From: Staphylococcus roterodami
GTDB lineage: Bacteria > Bacillota > Bacilli > Staphylococcales > Staphylococcaceae
Length of the DNA: 64,000 nucleotides
Direction of reading: 5' to 3'
NCBI GenBank assembly: GCA_022493055.1
Contig: CP092781.1
Span: forward strand, 1,798,001-1,862,000
Shown here: positions 39,610-48,531 of the stretch, piece after piece
How positions within the stretch are numbered: the first letter of the stretch is position 1
Layout: each line of letters opens with the position of its first letter
Position numbers and translations under genes: made by a program
The notes under the pieces: model-generated
The model's database searches: none
What the model saw: only the letters and a program-made list of their open reading frames with translations
Told to the model about the DNA's origin: nothing

Positions 39610-40024
39610 AAATATGCAAGGTTTTAAAGAGAAACATCAAGAACTAAAAAGGCTCTATGCCAAATTGGACTGATGAGTTCAATATCGGAAGTTAGGCAAC
39701 TAAACATTGCGACATATAGCAACTTGGGAAATCTAAGAAATAGAATATTTACATTTAGAGAATGAAGATAAAGAAGATATACTTTATTTTGAAAATGAGG
39801 ATGGTAAAGTAATAGCAGTTACAAATATTTTATGGACTTGCTCTGGCTTCAATGATATTTGATCAACTCAATAATGAGTCGCCTAGCTTTATTAAAAAAC
39901 CCCTTTAAATGGTTGTTTAATTTTAAATGTAGGCGATTTTATTAATGCTTGAAGAAAGAGAATCTATCCTCTTAAAATAGAATTCGTCAAATTAAAATAC
40001 AAGATATTTGAGAAACTATAGAGT
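39610..40024 (+). other. decayed coding remnants
   Basis: Short readable stretches without an intact gene: MQGFKEKHQELKRLYAKLD ending in a stop at 39669, and around 39750-39860 LHLENEDKEDILYFENEDGK continuing VIAVTNILW. They look like pieces of one or two former genes. I cannot name the parent. Confidence 0.45.
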
Positions 40025-40078
40025 ACCAGTCTAAGTAAAATAATTCCCCAAAAAGCTGATTTATTTTAATAGACTGGT
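40025..40078. repeat. 54-base stem-loop, unexplained
   Basis: ACCAGTCTA-AG-TAAAATAA pairs with TTATTTTA-A-TAGACTGGT: 17 base pairs with a small internal bulge and a 17-base loop. No T run follows, so it is not a standard terminator. Confidence 0.7.
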
Positions 40079-40503
40079 CATCTGTAAAGAAAGTTGTCCC
40101 TACTTACTGTTCAAAGGTTTTTTTCACAAAAATATAGTTGGTTATTATTAGTCTTAATTTTTGTTATATCAATAATTAAATTTGCGATAGTTCAAAGTTA
40201 TCCAGTGCTAAAGTTCTTACTATTTTTTATACCGCCTGTTGGAAATTTCCTAAATCTATTTCATAAGACTACATCTGATATATGATCAAAAGAGTTTATC
40301 ATATTAAATTTAGAGATTGTTCTGTTTATCTGTATAGCTATAGTTTTAATCAATTATATATGCAAAAAAGCGAGTATTATTAATTCTGGCATTAGTAATA
40401 CTCACTTTTTGTATGTTATGTAATGATTTTTTTAAATACTTTTGTACTTTAATGATTGTGAGGATAATAATAATTTTTATTACACCATACAACCTAACCT
40501 AAT

Positions 40504-40947
40504 CTAATCCAACGATCCTGAAAAGAAGAACAACGGTGGTTCCGCTTCATATTCACTTTTATCTAAGTGTTCTTTTTTAATTATTTGATCGACGGTTTTC
40601 CAATTTTTTACTTCTTTCTCCTTTATTAGTTTTCCAAGTTTTTCTTCGTCATATCCTATATCTCTTTGAAATTGCTTTCTATCACCTACATTAATAAAAG
40701 CTTGAAATTCATAATCTTTATTGTTATTTATATAACCACCTATAAAATAACTGTCCATTGGCGACTTTTTAAATCTCGTTACTTTAAGTGACTTATAATG
40801 ATTCAGGTTATACTTAAAAAATAAATCTATTCTCTTTTCTTGCGTCTCAATATAATGTTCTTTTTTATGTTTATGAGTCACACATACCACGACTACCAGT
40901 CCTATTAAAATTACTGTAAGCAATATTAAAATATATTTCTTTTTCAT
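40504..40947 (-). CDS. DUF1433 membrane protein, copy 1
   Basis: A 147-residue protein: one N-terminal transmembrane or signal segment (about 5-25), then HYIETQEKRIDLFFKYNLNHY, a compact domain with PMDSYFIGGYINNNKDYEFQA, and a conserved C-terminal end EAEPPLFFFSGSLD. A cysteine follows the hydrophobic stretch (VVVVC), but the preceding residue is not that of a good lipobox. DUF1433 proteins include TilA, the immunity protein of the type VII lipase TslA. Start ATG 40947, overlapping the stop of copy 2 (TGATG). Confidence 0.8.
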   Translation of the reverse strand: MKKKYILILLTVILIGLVVVVCVTHKHKKEHYIETQEKRIDLFFKYNLNHYKSLKVTRFKKSPMDSYFIGGYINNNKDYEFQAFINVGDRKQFQRDIGYDEEKLGKLIKEKEVKNWKTVDQIIKKEHLDKSEYEAEPPLFFFSGSLD

Positions 40948-41390
40948 CACTCTAGTCTCCCTGAAAAGAAGAATAATGGTGGATCGGCTTCATATTCACT
41001 TTTGTCTAAGTGTTCTTTTTCAATTATTTCATCGACTGAGAGTTTATATTTAGGGTCTTTTTCTTTGAATAATTTGCCTAATTTATCTTCATGGTAACCA
41101 ATATCTTTCTGATATTGATTATTGCTTCCCGAATCTATACTTGCTTGGAATTTATATTTTTTATCATCATTTATATAACCTACAATGAAATACCCACCCA
41201 TCGGAGTTTTATGGAAATCTGTCACTTTCATATTTTTATAATTGTTAAGATTATGCTTAAAATACAAATCAATTCGTTTTTCTTGTGTCTCAATGTAATG
41301 AGCCTTTATTTGTTTATTATGCGCATAAGCAATAACAATTAGGCCTATTATTATTGCAACAACTACCACAAATACATATCTTTTTTTCAT
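40947..41390 (-). CDS. DUF1433 membrane protein, copy 2
   Basis: A 147-residue paralogue of the preceding gene with the same layout: hydrophobic N-terminus, HYIETQEKRIDLYFKHNLNNY, PMGGYFIVGYINDDKKYKFQA and the end EADPPLFFFSGRLE. No cysteine near the membrane segment, so it would be anchored by the helix itself. First gene of the pair; AGGGGA upstream of the ATG. Probably an immunity-type protein for the TslA-like toxin 3.5 kb away, by family. Confidence 0.8.
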   Translation of the reverse strand: MKKRYVFVVVVAIIIGLIVIAYAHNKQIKAHYIETQEKRIDLYFKHNLNNYKNMKVTDFHKTPMGGYFIVGYINDDKKYKFQASIDSGSNNQYQKDIGYHEDKLGKLFKEKDPKYKLSVDEIIEKEHLDKSEYEADPPLFFFSGRLE

Positions 41391-41925
41391 TTTAATCCCC
41401 TAGCGTCTTATTTCTTATAGATTTTAGATTTCAAAAACCAATTTACTTTGACATGCTATCTTTTTTCTTTGTTCCGTATACGCCTCTTATAATGCGTTGT
41501 TTCAAAATACTTTTAATAATTACTCGCTTGAAATAGTAATAAATACATAAAGTCGTGCTGACTTTGCATTTCGCATTATATATAAAATAGCAATCTTATT
41601 ATAAATATAAATTAATATCTTCTTAGATTCACTTACCATTTTATTACTTAAATCAAAATTTGTCTCATTTCTAACAGTTTACATTACATTAATTTTAATT
41701 ATTATAAATATTGTATAACTTAATTATTTAAAATGTTATAATCGATAAGATTGTTAATATTTAATTTTCCAATTTTAATTTCTTTACATTTTTAGATATT
41801 AAATAAATCTCATGGTGACTGATAGTTTCCATGCATCAACGAATTTTCCAATCCTTTGGAAAGTTGAATTATTAATTAATCATAATATTAATTGCACACA
41901 CGCAACACAAAAAGGAGACATGTCA
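41391..41925. other. intergenic region upstream of hysA
   Basis: About 535 very AT-rich bases between divergent genes. A TATAAT at 41737-41742 with TATAAC 17 bases upstream may be the hysA promoter, leaving a leader of about 175 bases. I see no other structure. Confidence 0.4.
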
Positions 41926-44343
41926 ATGACATATAAAATGAAGAAATGGCAAAAATTATCCACCATTACGTTATTAATGGCCGGAGTGATTACTTTAAAT
42001 AATGGTGAATTTAGAAATGTTGATAAACATCAAATTGCTGTGGCTAATACGAATGTTCAAACGCCAGATTATGAAAAATTGAAGAAGACGTGGCTAGACG
42101 TTAACTATGGTTATGATCAGTATGATGAGAATAATCAAGATATGAAGAAGAAGTTTGATACTAAAGAAAAAGAAGCTAAAAAGTTACTTGAAGATATGAA
42201 AACTGATACAAATAGAACATATTTGTGGTCAGGAGCTGAAAACCTTGAAACTAATTCTTCTCATATGACAAAAACCTATCGTAATATCGAGAAAATCGCA
42301 GAAGCAATGCGACATAAGAATACTTCATTAAAAACAGATGAAAACAAGTTGAAAATAAAAGAAGCCCTAGATTGGATGCATAAAAGTGTTTATGGCAAGA
42401 ATCCTTCTCAAAAAGTCTCAAATTTAACCACCAATCGAAAAGAAAAAGATTCTAGTAAAAAGAATAACTCATTGAATTGGTGGGATTATGAAATTGGTAC
42501 GCCAAGAGCATTAACAAATACACTACTTCTAATGGATGATATGCTCACTAAAGATGAAATGAAAAATTATTCAAAACCTATTAGTACATATGCACCATCC
42601 AGTGACAAAATTTTATCTTCTGTTGGTGAATCAGAAGATGCTAAAGGTGGAAATTTAGTAGACATTTCTAAAGTAAAACTTTTAGAAAGTGTTATTGAAG
42701 AAGATGTAGATATGATGAAAAAGTCTATAGATTCTTTTAATAAAGTGTTCACTTATGTTCAAGATTCTGCCACTGGTAAAGCTCGCAATGGATTCTATAA
42801 AGATGGCTCTTACATTGATCATCAAGATGTCCCTTACACTGGTGCTTATGGTGTTGTACTATTAGAGGGAATTTCTCAAATGATGCCGATGATAAAAGAA
42901 TCTCCTTTTAAACATACACAAGATAATGCTACATTAAGCAATTGGATTGATGAAGGATTTATGCCATTAATTTATAAAGGTGAAATGATGGATTTATCAC
43001 GAGGTAGAGCTATCAGTCGTGAAAATGAAACGAGTCATACAGCGTCAGCGACTGTAATGAAATCATTGTTGAGATTGAGTGATACCATGGATGAATCAAC
43101 AAAAACTAGATATAAGCAAATCGTCAAAACTTCTGTTAATTCTGATTCAAGTTACAACCAAAATGATTATTTAAATTCATATTCAGACATAGATAAAATG
43201 AAAAAGTTAATAGATGATAAATCTATCTCTACTAACGATTTAACACAACAACTTAAAATATATAATGACATGGATCGTGTCACTTATCACAATAAAGAAC
43301 TGGACTTTGCATTTGGTTTAAGTATGACATCGAAAAACGTTGCTCGTTATGAAAGTATCAACGGAGAGAATTTAAAAGGTTGGCACACTGGTGCTGGAAT
43401 GTCTTATTTATATAACAGCGATGTCAAACACTATCGCGATAATTTCTGGGCGACAGCCGATATGACTCGTCTTCCAGGTACTACTACTTTAAATGATATG
43501 CCATCTACAAATACTAAGAATAATAATTCCTTTGTTGGCGGGACAAAATTAAATAATAAATACGCAAGCATCGGTATGGATTTTGAAAATCAAAACAAAA
43601 CTTTAACTGCCAAAAAATCATATTTCATATTAAACGATAAAATTGTCTTCTTAGGAACTGGCATTAAAAGTACTGATTCATCAAAGAATTCAGTTACAAC
43701 TGTAGGAAATCGCAAAGCGAATGATTATAAATTATATAAAGATGATACGCAAACAACCAATTCCGATAATCAGGAAACCGATTCAGTCTTTTTAGAGTCC
43801 AACGATACTAAAAAGAACATTGGTTATCATTTCTTAGACAAGCCAAAAATAACTGTAAAAAAAGAAAGTCATACTGGTAAGTGGAAAGATATTAACAACA
43901 GTCAAAGCACTACTCAAAAAAATGATGATTATTACGAAGTAACACAAACACATAATACGTCTGAAAATAAATATGCGTATGTTTTGTATCCTGGTTTATC
44001 AAAAAGTGATTTTAAACCGAAGAATAATAATGTAAGTATTGTTAAACAAGATGAAGATTTTCATGTGATAAAAGATAATGATGGAGTATTTGCTGGGGTT
44101 AATTATAGTGATAGTACTAAAACTTTTGACATAAACGGAATTACTGTTGAATTAAAAGAAAAAGGAATGTTTGTAATTAAAAAGAAAGATGATAACACAT
44201 ATGAATGTAGTTTTTATAATCCTGAAACTACAAATACAGCTTCAAATATAGAATCAAAAATTTCAATTGCAGGTTACACTTTAATTAATAAAAGTGTCAC
44301 AAACTCTAATGAGGCCGGTGTAAACTTTGAATTAACTAAATAA
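41926..44343 (+). CDS. hysA: hyaluronate lyase
   Basis: Secreted polysaccharide lyase family 8 enzyme that cleaves hyaluronan by beta-elimination and aids tissue spread. 805 residues: signal peptide (about 1-40), alpha/alpha-toroid domain with the catalytic residues, and C-terminal beta-sandwiches. By spacing to streptococcal enzymes, catalysis falls on Asn243 (GGNLVDISKVK), His299 and Tyr308 (DGSYIDHQDVPYTGAYG). The ATG at 41926 is chosen with AAAGGAG eight bases upstream; the longer frame to 41812 has no site. A strong terminator follows. Confidence 0.96.
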   Translation: MTYKMKKWQKLSTITLLMAGVITLNNGEFRNVDKHQIAVANTNVQTPDYEKLKKTWLDVNYGYDQYDENNQDMKKKFDTKEKEAKKLLEDMKTDTNRTYLWSGAENLETNSSHMTKTYRNIEKIAEAMRHKNTSLKTDENKLKIKEALDWMHKSVYGKNPSQKVSNLTTNRKEKDSSKKNNSLNWWDYEIGTPRALTNTLLLMDDMLTKDEMKNYSKPISTYAPSSDKILSSVGESEDAKGGNLVDISKVKLLESVIEEDVDMMKKSIDSFNKVFTYVQDSATGKARNGFYKDGSYIDHQDVPYTGAYGVVLLEGISQMMPMIKESPFKHTQDNATLSNWIDEGFMPLIYKGEMMDLSRGRAISRENETSHTASATVMKSLLRLSDTMDESTKTRYKQIVKTSVNSDSSYNQNDYLNSYSDIDKMKKLIDDKSISTNDLTQQLKIYNDMDRVTYHNKELDFAFGLSMTSKNVARYESINGENLKGWHTGAGMSYLYNSDVKHYRDNFWATADMTRLPGTTTLNDMPSTNTKNNNSFVGGTKLNNKYASIGMDFENQNKTLTAKKSYFILNDKIVFLGTGIKSTDSSKNSVTTVGNRKANDYKLYKDDTQTTNSDNQETDSVFLESNDTKKNIGYHFLDKPKITVKKESHTGKWKDINNSQSTTQKNDDYYEVTQTHNTSENKYAYVLYPGLSKSDFKPKNNNVSIVKQDEDFHVIKDNDGVFAGVNYSDSTKTFDINGITVELKEKGMFVIKKKDDNTYECSFYNPETTNTASNIESKISIAGYTLINKSVTNSNEAGVNFELTK

Positions 44344-44348
44344 TTAAT

Positions 44349-44390
44349 AAAAACTCGGCACTATACTATTTTTATAGTGTCGAGATTTTA
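44349..44390. terminator. terminator of hysA
   Basis: AAACTCGGCACTATA pairs with TATAGTGTCGAGATTTT, with A/T runs on both sides. Confidence 0.85.
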
Positions 44391-44449
44391 TATCATAGTT
44401 AAGGTCATCTATTGATTTATATATTTTTGTTTCACCACAGTGTGAACAA

Positions 44450-44836
44450 TTATTTATTGGACGTATTTTGCTCTTTCTTTATTTCAGAAACTGACTTAGG
44501 ATTTTTAATAAATTTTCTACCTAATTCATCTGTATAAGAAATATCGGTATCAAATTGAAAATCATCAATAGATCTTATACCAGCTGTAAATGATAACTTT
44601 TTATCATTATTTATATAACCACTAATAGAATAGCCATCCATTGGGTTTTCTTTAAAATTAGTAAAACTTATATTTTTATAACCTTTCACATTGTGCTTCA
44701 TATAAATCGTTATTCTTTCTTTTTGCTCATTATAGTATTTTTCTTTTTCATCATGTTTCATTTTTAAATAGACGCCTCCTATTATTAATAATATACTAAT
44801 AATTATAATTGCAATGTAATAAATTTTTTTATTCAA
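44450..44836 (-). CDS. DUF1433 membrane protein, copy 3, adjacent to the lipase toxin
   Basis: A 128-residue relative of the two copies upstream of hysA: one transmembrane helix (5-24), EKERITIYMKHNVKGY-type segment (YNEQKERITIYMKHNVKGYK), PMDGYSISGYINNDKKLSF, but it lacks the PPLFFFSG C-terminal end. The TTG at 44836 is chosen with AAGGA nine bases upstream; the ATG at 44845 touches that site. Divergent from the lipase gene by 27 bases, the place expected for its immunity gene. Confidence 0.75.
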   Translation of the reverse strand: MNKKIYYIAIIIISILLIIGGVYLKMKHDEKEKYYNEQKERITIYMKHNVKGYKNISFTNFKENPMDGYSISGYINNDKKLSFTAGIRSIDDFQFDTDISYTDELGRKFIKNPKSVSEIKKEQNTSNK

Positions 44837-44862
44837 AATAATCATTCCTTTGAGGTGATATA

Positions 44863-46077
44863 ATGAAAGAACTACATATTAAAGATAACACATATTTTAG
44901 ACTTTCTGCCAACGCCTATGACTTTGATAAAGTTGACGAAGATGAAACTATTATTAAAAATTCTGACAGTAGCAATCAAACTTTTAAAATTCAAGCTTCG
45001 AGGGTCGATAAAGTTAATGGCTTCCAAGCAATGGCGGTGTCTCCAAAAGACAGTAAAGGAAATGTAGACAATGAAACTGTGTATTTTGTTTATGCTGGGA
45101 CAGATAAATATGAACCTGCTGATATTAATACTGATATATATTTAGGTACCAATGACATTAAAATTGAAACTAATCCAAATAAAATTTTAAATGCAGCTAT
45201 CTACAGAGACACTAGCTTAAAAGAAATTAACCCAAGTACAGTTGGTAATAATAAATGGCTAGAAATGGTCGATAAAAATAATGCAAAAGAAGCTGATCAA
45301 TTTAACGAAGCTTATCTTTGGACTCAGTCAGTTTTGAATAAAGGGAATTATAAACATGTTTATGGTGCTGGCCATAGTCTTGGAGGCACAATTGCACAGG
45401 TGATGACGGTACTATTTAATTTTGATAAAACAAAAACTTTTTCAGCACCTAATGGTTACAATATATTACCTGATAATGTTAAAGAAAACTTAGATTTAAG
45501 TAAGTATAATCAAACTATAACTGATTATGCACACCCAAATGATAAAATAGGTATTGCTACATTGGGATCTTCAATTTTAGGAACAGAAATATTAGCTGAT
45601 GACTCTGAGCTTTCGAAACTCTTTTTCAATCCTATTTCCGGTCATGGAATTGAAACTTTTGAAATCAGTGGTGGAAGTGTAAAAATTAAAGTGGACGGTA
45701 AAAAAGCTGATCAAATGGCTAGAGAGATGAAAGATAAGTTACACAATATCGATAAAGCGATAAAAGCATTAGAAAAATATATGGAAAATACTAAAAAACA
45801 AGCAAAACAAATCGAATCGGAATACGTTAATAAATTGTTAAGCGGTTCTCATGAATTTATTTCCCCATCAGATATAGAAAACTACGTTGAAGAATTATCA
45901 AAAAGTGGCCATTATGACTTTTTTGATGAAGCGTTATTTGAAGATACAATTGGAGAATTAAAATATACCAAGCAAAGATTGTCCCAATTTAGCGAAAAAA
46001 TTATTGATGCAACTAAAAAATTTGAAGACCGTGACAAAGAAATCAGCGAAATATATCGTTGGTTTGAGGGAGTATAA
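44863..46077 (+). CDS. TslA-like type VII-secreted lipase toxin
   Basis: A 404-residue protein with an N-terminal class-3 lipase domain and a C-terminal helical domain. The nucleophile elbow is YGAGHSLGGTIAQV (Ser172); acid and histidine follow in DYAHPNDKIG and GHGIETFEI. Residues 285-404 are amphipathic helices of LXG/WXG100 kind, ending IYRWFEGV. This order is the reverse of usual LXG toxins and is that of S. aureus TslA, a phospholipase exported by the type VII system against other bacteria. No signal peptide. GAGGTGATAT upstream. Followed by a helical partner gene and flanked by DUF1433 genes. Confidence 0.85.
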   Translation: MKELHIKDNTYFRLSANAYDFDKVDEDETIIKNSDSSNQTFKIQASRVDKVNGFQAMAVSPKDSKGNVDNETVYFVYAGTDKYEPADINTDIYLGTNDIKIETNPNKILNAAIYRDTSLKEINPSTVGNNKWLEMVDKNNAKEADQFNEAYLWTQSVLNKGNYKHVYGAGHSLGGTIAQVMTVLFNFDKTKTFSAPNGYNILPDNVKENLDLSKYNQTITDYAHPNDKIGIATLGSSILGTEILADDSELSKLFFNPISGHGIETFEISGGSVKIKVDGKKADQMAREMKDKLHNIDKAIKALEKYMENTKKQAKQIESEYVNKLLSGSHEFISPSDIENYVEELSKSGHYDFFDEALFEDTIGELKYTKQRLSQFSEKIIDATKKFEDRDKEISEIYRWFEGV

Positions 46078-46078
46078 A

Positions 46079-46468
46079 ATGGACTTGTTCAAAGATATAC
46101 GTGATGCTTCAAATGAAATTGGAGAAAGTATACATGATGCTACAGATGCTATCAAAAAAGAAGCTGAAAAAGATGCCAAAATCGCAATGGAGAAAGCACG
46201 TTTATTTGCTTTAAAGCATGAATTGAAAAATGAAATACAAAGTATGATTAGCGATGAAAAAGAAGATATAGAAAATTGCGTCTCAAGCTTAGATGAAATT
46301 GAATCAATTTTAAAAGATCAAAGTAGTAAGTTAGAAGGCGCATTTGAAGGTAAAACTAGTGATGCTATTGCTTTTAATTTAGCTACAGAGCAGTCTAAAT
46401 TAATGGATCTCACAGAGTCTTACGATGATTGTAAAAAAAGCTGTAAAACATATGACGGCTGGTTTTAA
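46079..46468 (+). CDS. helical partner protein of the type VII lipase (TlaA/Lap-like)
   Basis: A 129-residue all-helical protein without signal peptide, starting MDLFKDIRDASNEIGESIHD with a long charged helix and ending SYDDCKKSCKTYDGWF. The start is one base after the lipase stop, with GAGGGAG upstream. Size, helicity and position match the small partners that bind the LXG-like domain of TslA and guide it to the secretion machine. Two partners are described for TslA; only one is present here. A terminator follows. Confidence 0.72.
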   Translation: MDLFKDIRDASNEIGESIHDATDAIKKEAEKDAKIAMEKARLFALKHELKNEIQSMISDEKEDIENCVSSLDEIESILKDQSSKLEGAFEGKTSDAIAFNLATEQSKLMDLTESYDDCKKSCKTYDGWF

Positions 46469-46509
46469 GGTTGATTAGTATAAAAGTTTTCTAAATCTTA
46501 AAAAGCAAA

Positions 46510-46557
46510 TTAAGGACAGAGTTACTCATGGTACTTTCTAACTTTGTCCTTAATTTT
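46510..46557 (+). terminator. terminator of the lipase operon
   Basis: TTAAGGACAGAGTTA pairs with TAACTTTGTCCTTAA, followed by TTTTG. Confidence 0.88.
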
Positions 46558-46898
46558 GACACTTATAAGAAGCTACCTCATTGCTCCTGACTGATTAGGA
46601 AAAAAACTCATTGATTTTCATCTATCATATTATTTAATTCTTAATATACACTAGTTCAAAGATATTTTTTAATGATGACTTTATCTTCAAATAATTTCAG
46701 CAAAATTTTTAGTCCCTTATTTCTCCCTTATGACATTTAAAAGTATTATAGAAAGACTTAGAATTACTTTATTTAATCCCTTGAATTCCCCCTAAATTTA
46801 TACTCATTTTTAGTTTTGTATAACCTTAATTCAAGAATTGGTTTACTTCAAAATCTCAATCATTATATTGTCATTGATGTAAATTCTATTTATATTAA
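46558..46898. other. AT-rich gap, nothing supported
   Basis: No gene, hairpin or repeat that I can support between the lipase terminator and the broken DUF1433 copy. Confidence 0.4.
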
Positions 46899-47110
46899 TT
46901 ATTCAACTGACCCTGGAAAGAAGAATAGTGGCGGTTCTCCTTTGTATTCAATTCTATGCAAGTGTTATTTTTCATTCATTTCATCAGCAGACAATAAATT
47001 TTGGTGACCTTCCTTTAAATGTCATTTGTCTTTATAAGCCATATTGTCTATATTGATTTTTATCTGATACTGAAATTATAGATTTAAATCCTCCTGCTTT
47101 TGTTGTTATT
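46899..47110 (-). pseudogene. DUF1433 copy 4, C-terminal remnant
   Basis: Minus-strand translation gives SIISVSDKNQYRQYG, a stop and frame change, LSADEMNEK, a stop, then HLHRIEYKGEPPLFFFPGSVE ending at TAA 46899. These align with the C-terminal halves of the intact copies (QYQKDIGY, EYEADPPLFFFSGRLE). The N-terminal half is gone. Confidence 0.85.
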
Positions 47111-47276
47111 AATATATATGTAAATTTAGCATGTATCGGATTTCTTTTCGAAACTCAAAAAATAGCTACACTGAAGCTTCTAAAGGTTATTTTAAACACC
47201 GCGTCAGCTTTCTCAAATTTTAAGCACACAAATCACAATGCTAAATGCTAATATTATATTGTTAACAATTATCGGA

Positions 47277-47312
47277 AAAGCCCCTCACTAACTCAATTAT
47301 TGAGGGGTTTTG
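47277..47312 (-). terminator. terminator of hsdM-hsdS
   Basis: CCCCTCA pairs with TGAGGGG, flanked on the minus strand by GCTTTTCC; 10 bases after the hsdS stop. Confidence 0.75.
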
Positions 47313-47322
47313 TATAGACTTA

Positions 47323-48531
47323 TTAAACAAACATTTTTTGTAGAAGCGATTGTTTCCTCTGTTTTAAAAATTCAAGTTTTCGTTCATGTATTTCAATTAA
47401 GTTATCAAATTTGCTAAAGAATTTACTTATATTTTTTTGCTCCTTTATCATCGGTATATTTAAATTCAATTGCTCCATTTGCTTTTTTGATACTTCTGAA
47501 AATGTTGACCCTGCACCAACTTTTTCTGCTAATATCTTCAATATATTTGAAATAGTATATACATAATACGAATCTAACACACCTTTTCGAGGTAATATTG
47601 ATTGAAATCCCTGATTCGTTGTAGATTCTTTAGCTAAAATAGCTGTTTTTCCTATTCCAGCTCTTGAGGTAAATAGAATAGTGCCCACAGGCAAAATTTT
47701 AGCAGAACTTTTTCGTAGCCCTTCCTCTGTTATTTTCTTTTGACTACTATAGACATATGTTTTGTTACCTATTTCAATCGGTGAAAACCAATTTATTTCA
47801 CCATTCCAATATAATTTGTTTTTTGTACTTGGAGTTCCTCCCCCTATTATTTCGGCTACTTCCCCTAATTGCTTCTCTTCCCAATCTGGATAATCATTAC
47901 CATTCTCATCTTTGAATCGCAATTCTTGTGAGAAGATTTTCTGCATATAGCCTTTTTTCTGTTGTTGAAGTAATTCAAGCTTTTGTTCTTCTAATTCAAT
48001 TTGTCGGTCAAGTTTACTGAAGAATTCACCTATTTTTTGCTGTTCACATAATTTTGGAAAATATACTCTTATACTTTCAATTAAACCCCAATCAGCCCTT
48101 GGCATCTTAGAACCAGCCGATTTACTAGCAACATCAGAATATCGTTTTGTTTGTATAAAACAATATAGAAATAAATTCAATAATTTATCTTCTTTCGTTG
48201 ATTTCAAAACCCATATTTCTGAGGAACACACTCCACTTTTTTTTGTAAAATAATACTTATTCAAATATGGTCTGAGTTTTCCATACAAAACATTTTGTGG
48301 ATTGAATTTATTTTTTTGACTTGAAAATTCTTTTGAATTATAAATTTTAATTAATCGACCCGTATTTTGTTCAATACAATCCAATTCTATATCAATACTT
48401 GCATTCTCATTTTGAGGGTTAAATTTATCACTCTTATTCGTTGCTAGATTTCCAAAAATGTCTGAAGAATATTCGCCTTCAAATTCTGGGAATCTCAACT
48501 CTGGCACATTTTTCTTTTGTGTATTACTCAT
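47323..48531 (-). CDS. hsdS: type I restriction-modification specificity subunit
   Basis: A 402-residue HsdS with two target-recognition domains (about 15-150 and 215-350), separated and followed by conserved coiled-coil spacers (FFSKLDRQIELEEQKLELLQ and FFSKFDNLIEIHERKLEFLK), each ending in a QQ/QRK turn. It sets the bipartite DNA target of the Sau1-type system. Starts 8 bases inside the end of hsdM. No hsdR is present, as usual in S. aureus where hsdR lies elsewhere. The recognition domains decide the lineage specificity and cannot be assigned by eye. Confidence 0.95.
   Translation of the reverse strand: MSNTQKKNVPELRFPEFEGEYSSDIFGNLATNKSDKFNPQNENASIDIELDCIEQNTGRLIKIYNSKEFSSQKNKFNPQNVLYGKLRPYLNKYYFTKKSGVCSSEIWVLKSTKEDKLLNLFLYCFIQTKRYSDVASKSAGSKMPRADWGLIESIRVYFPKLCEQQKIGEFFSKLDRQIELEEQKLELLQQQKKGYMQKIFSQELRFKDENGNDYPDWEEKQLGEVAEIIGGGTPSTKNKLYWNGEINWFSPIEIGNKTYVYSSQKKITEEGLRKSSAKILPVGTILFTSRAGIGKTAILAKESTTNQGFQSILPRKGVLDSYYVYTISNILKILAEKVGAGSTFSEVSKKQMEQLNLNIPMIKEQKNISKFFSKFDNLIEIHERKLEFLKQRKQSLLQKMFV

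Noticed and set aside
40094..40285. 63-residue hydrophobic frame after the unexplained stem-loop
   Set aside because: Starts at TTG without a ribosome site amid decayed sequence. A fossil or chance frame, not supported as a gene.
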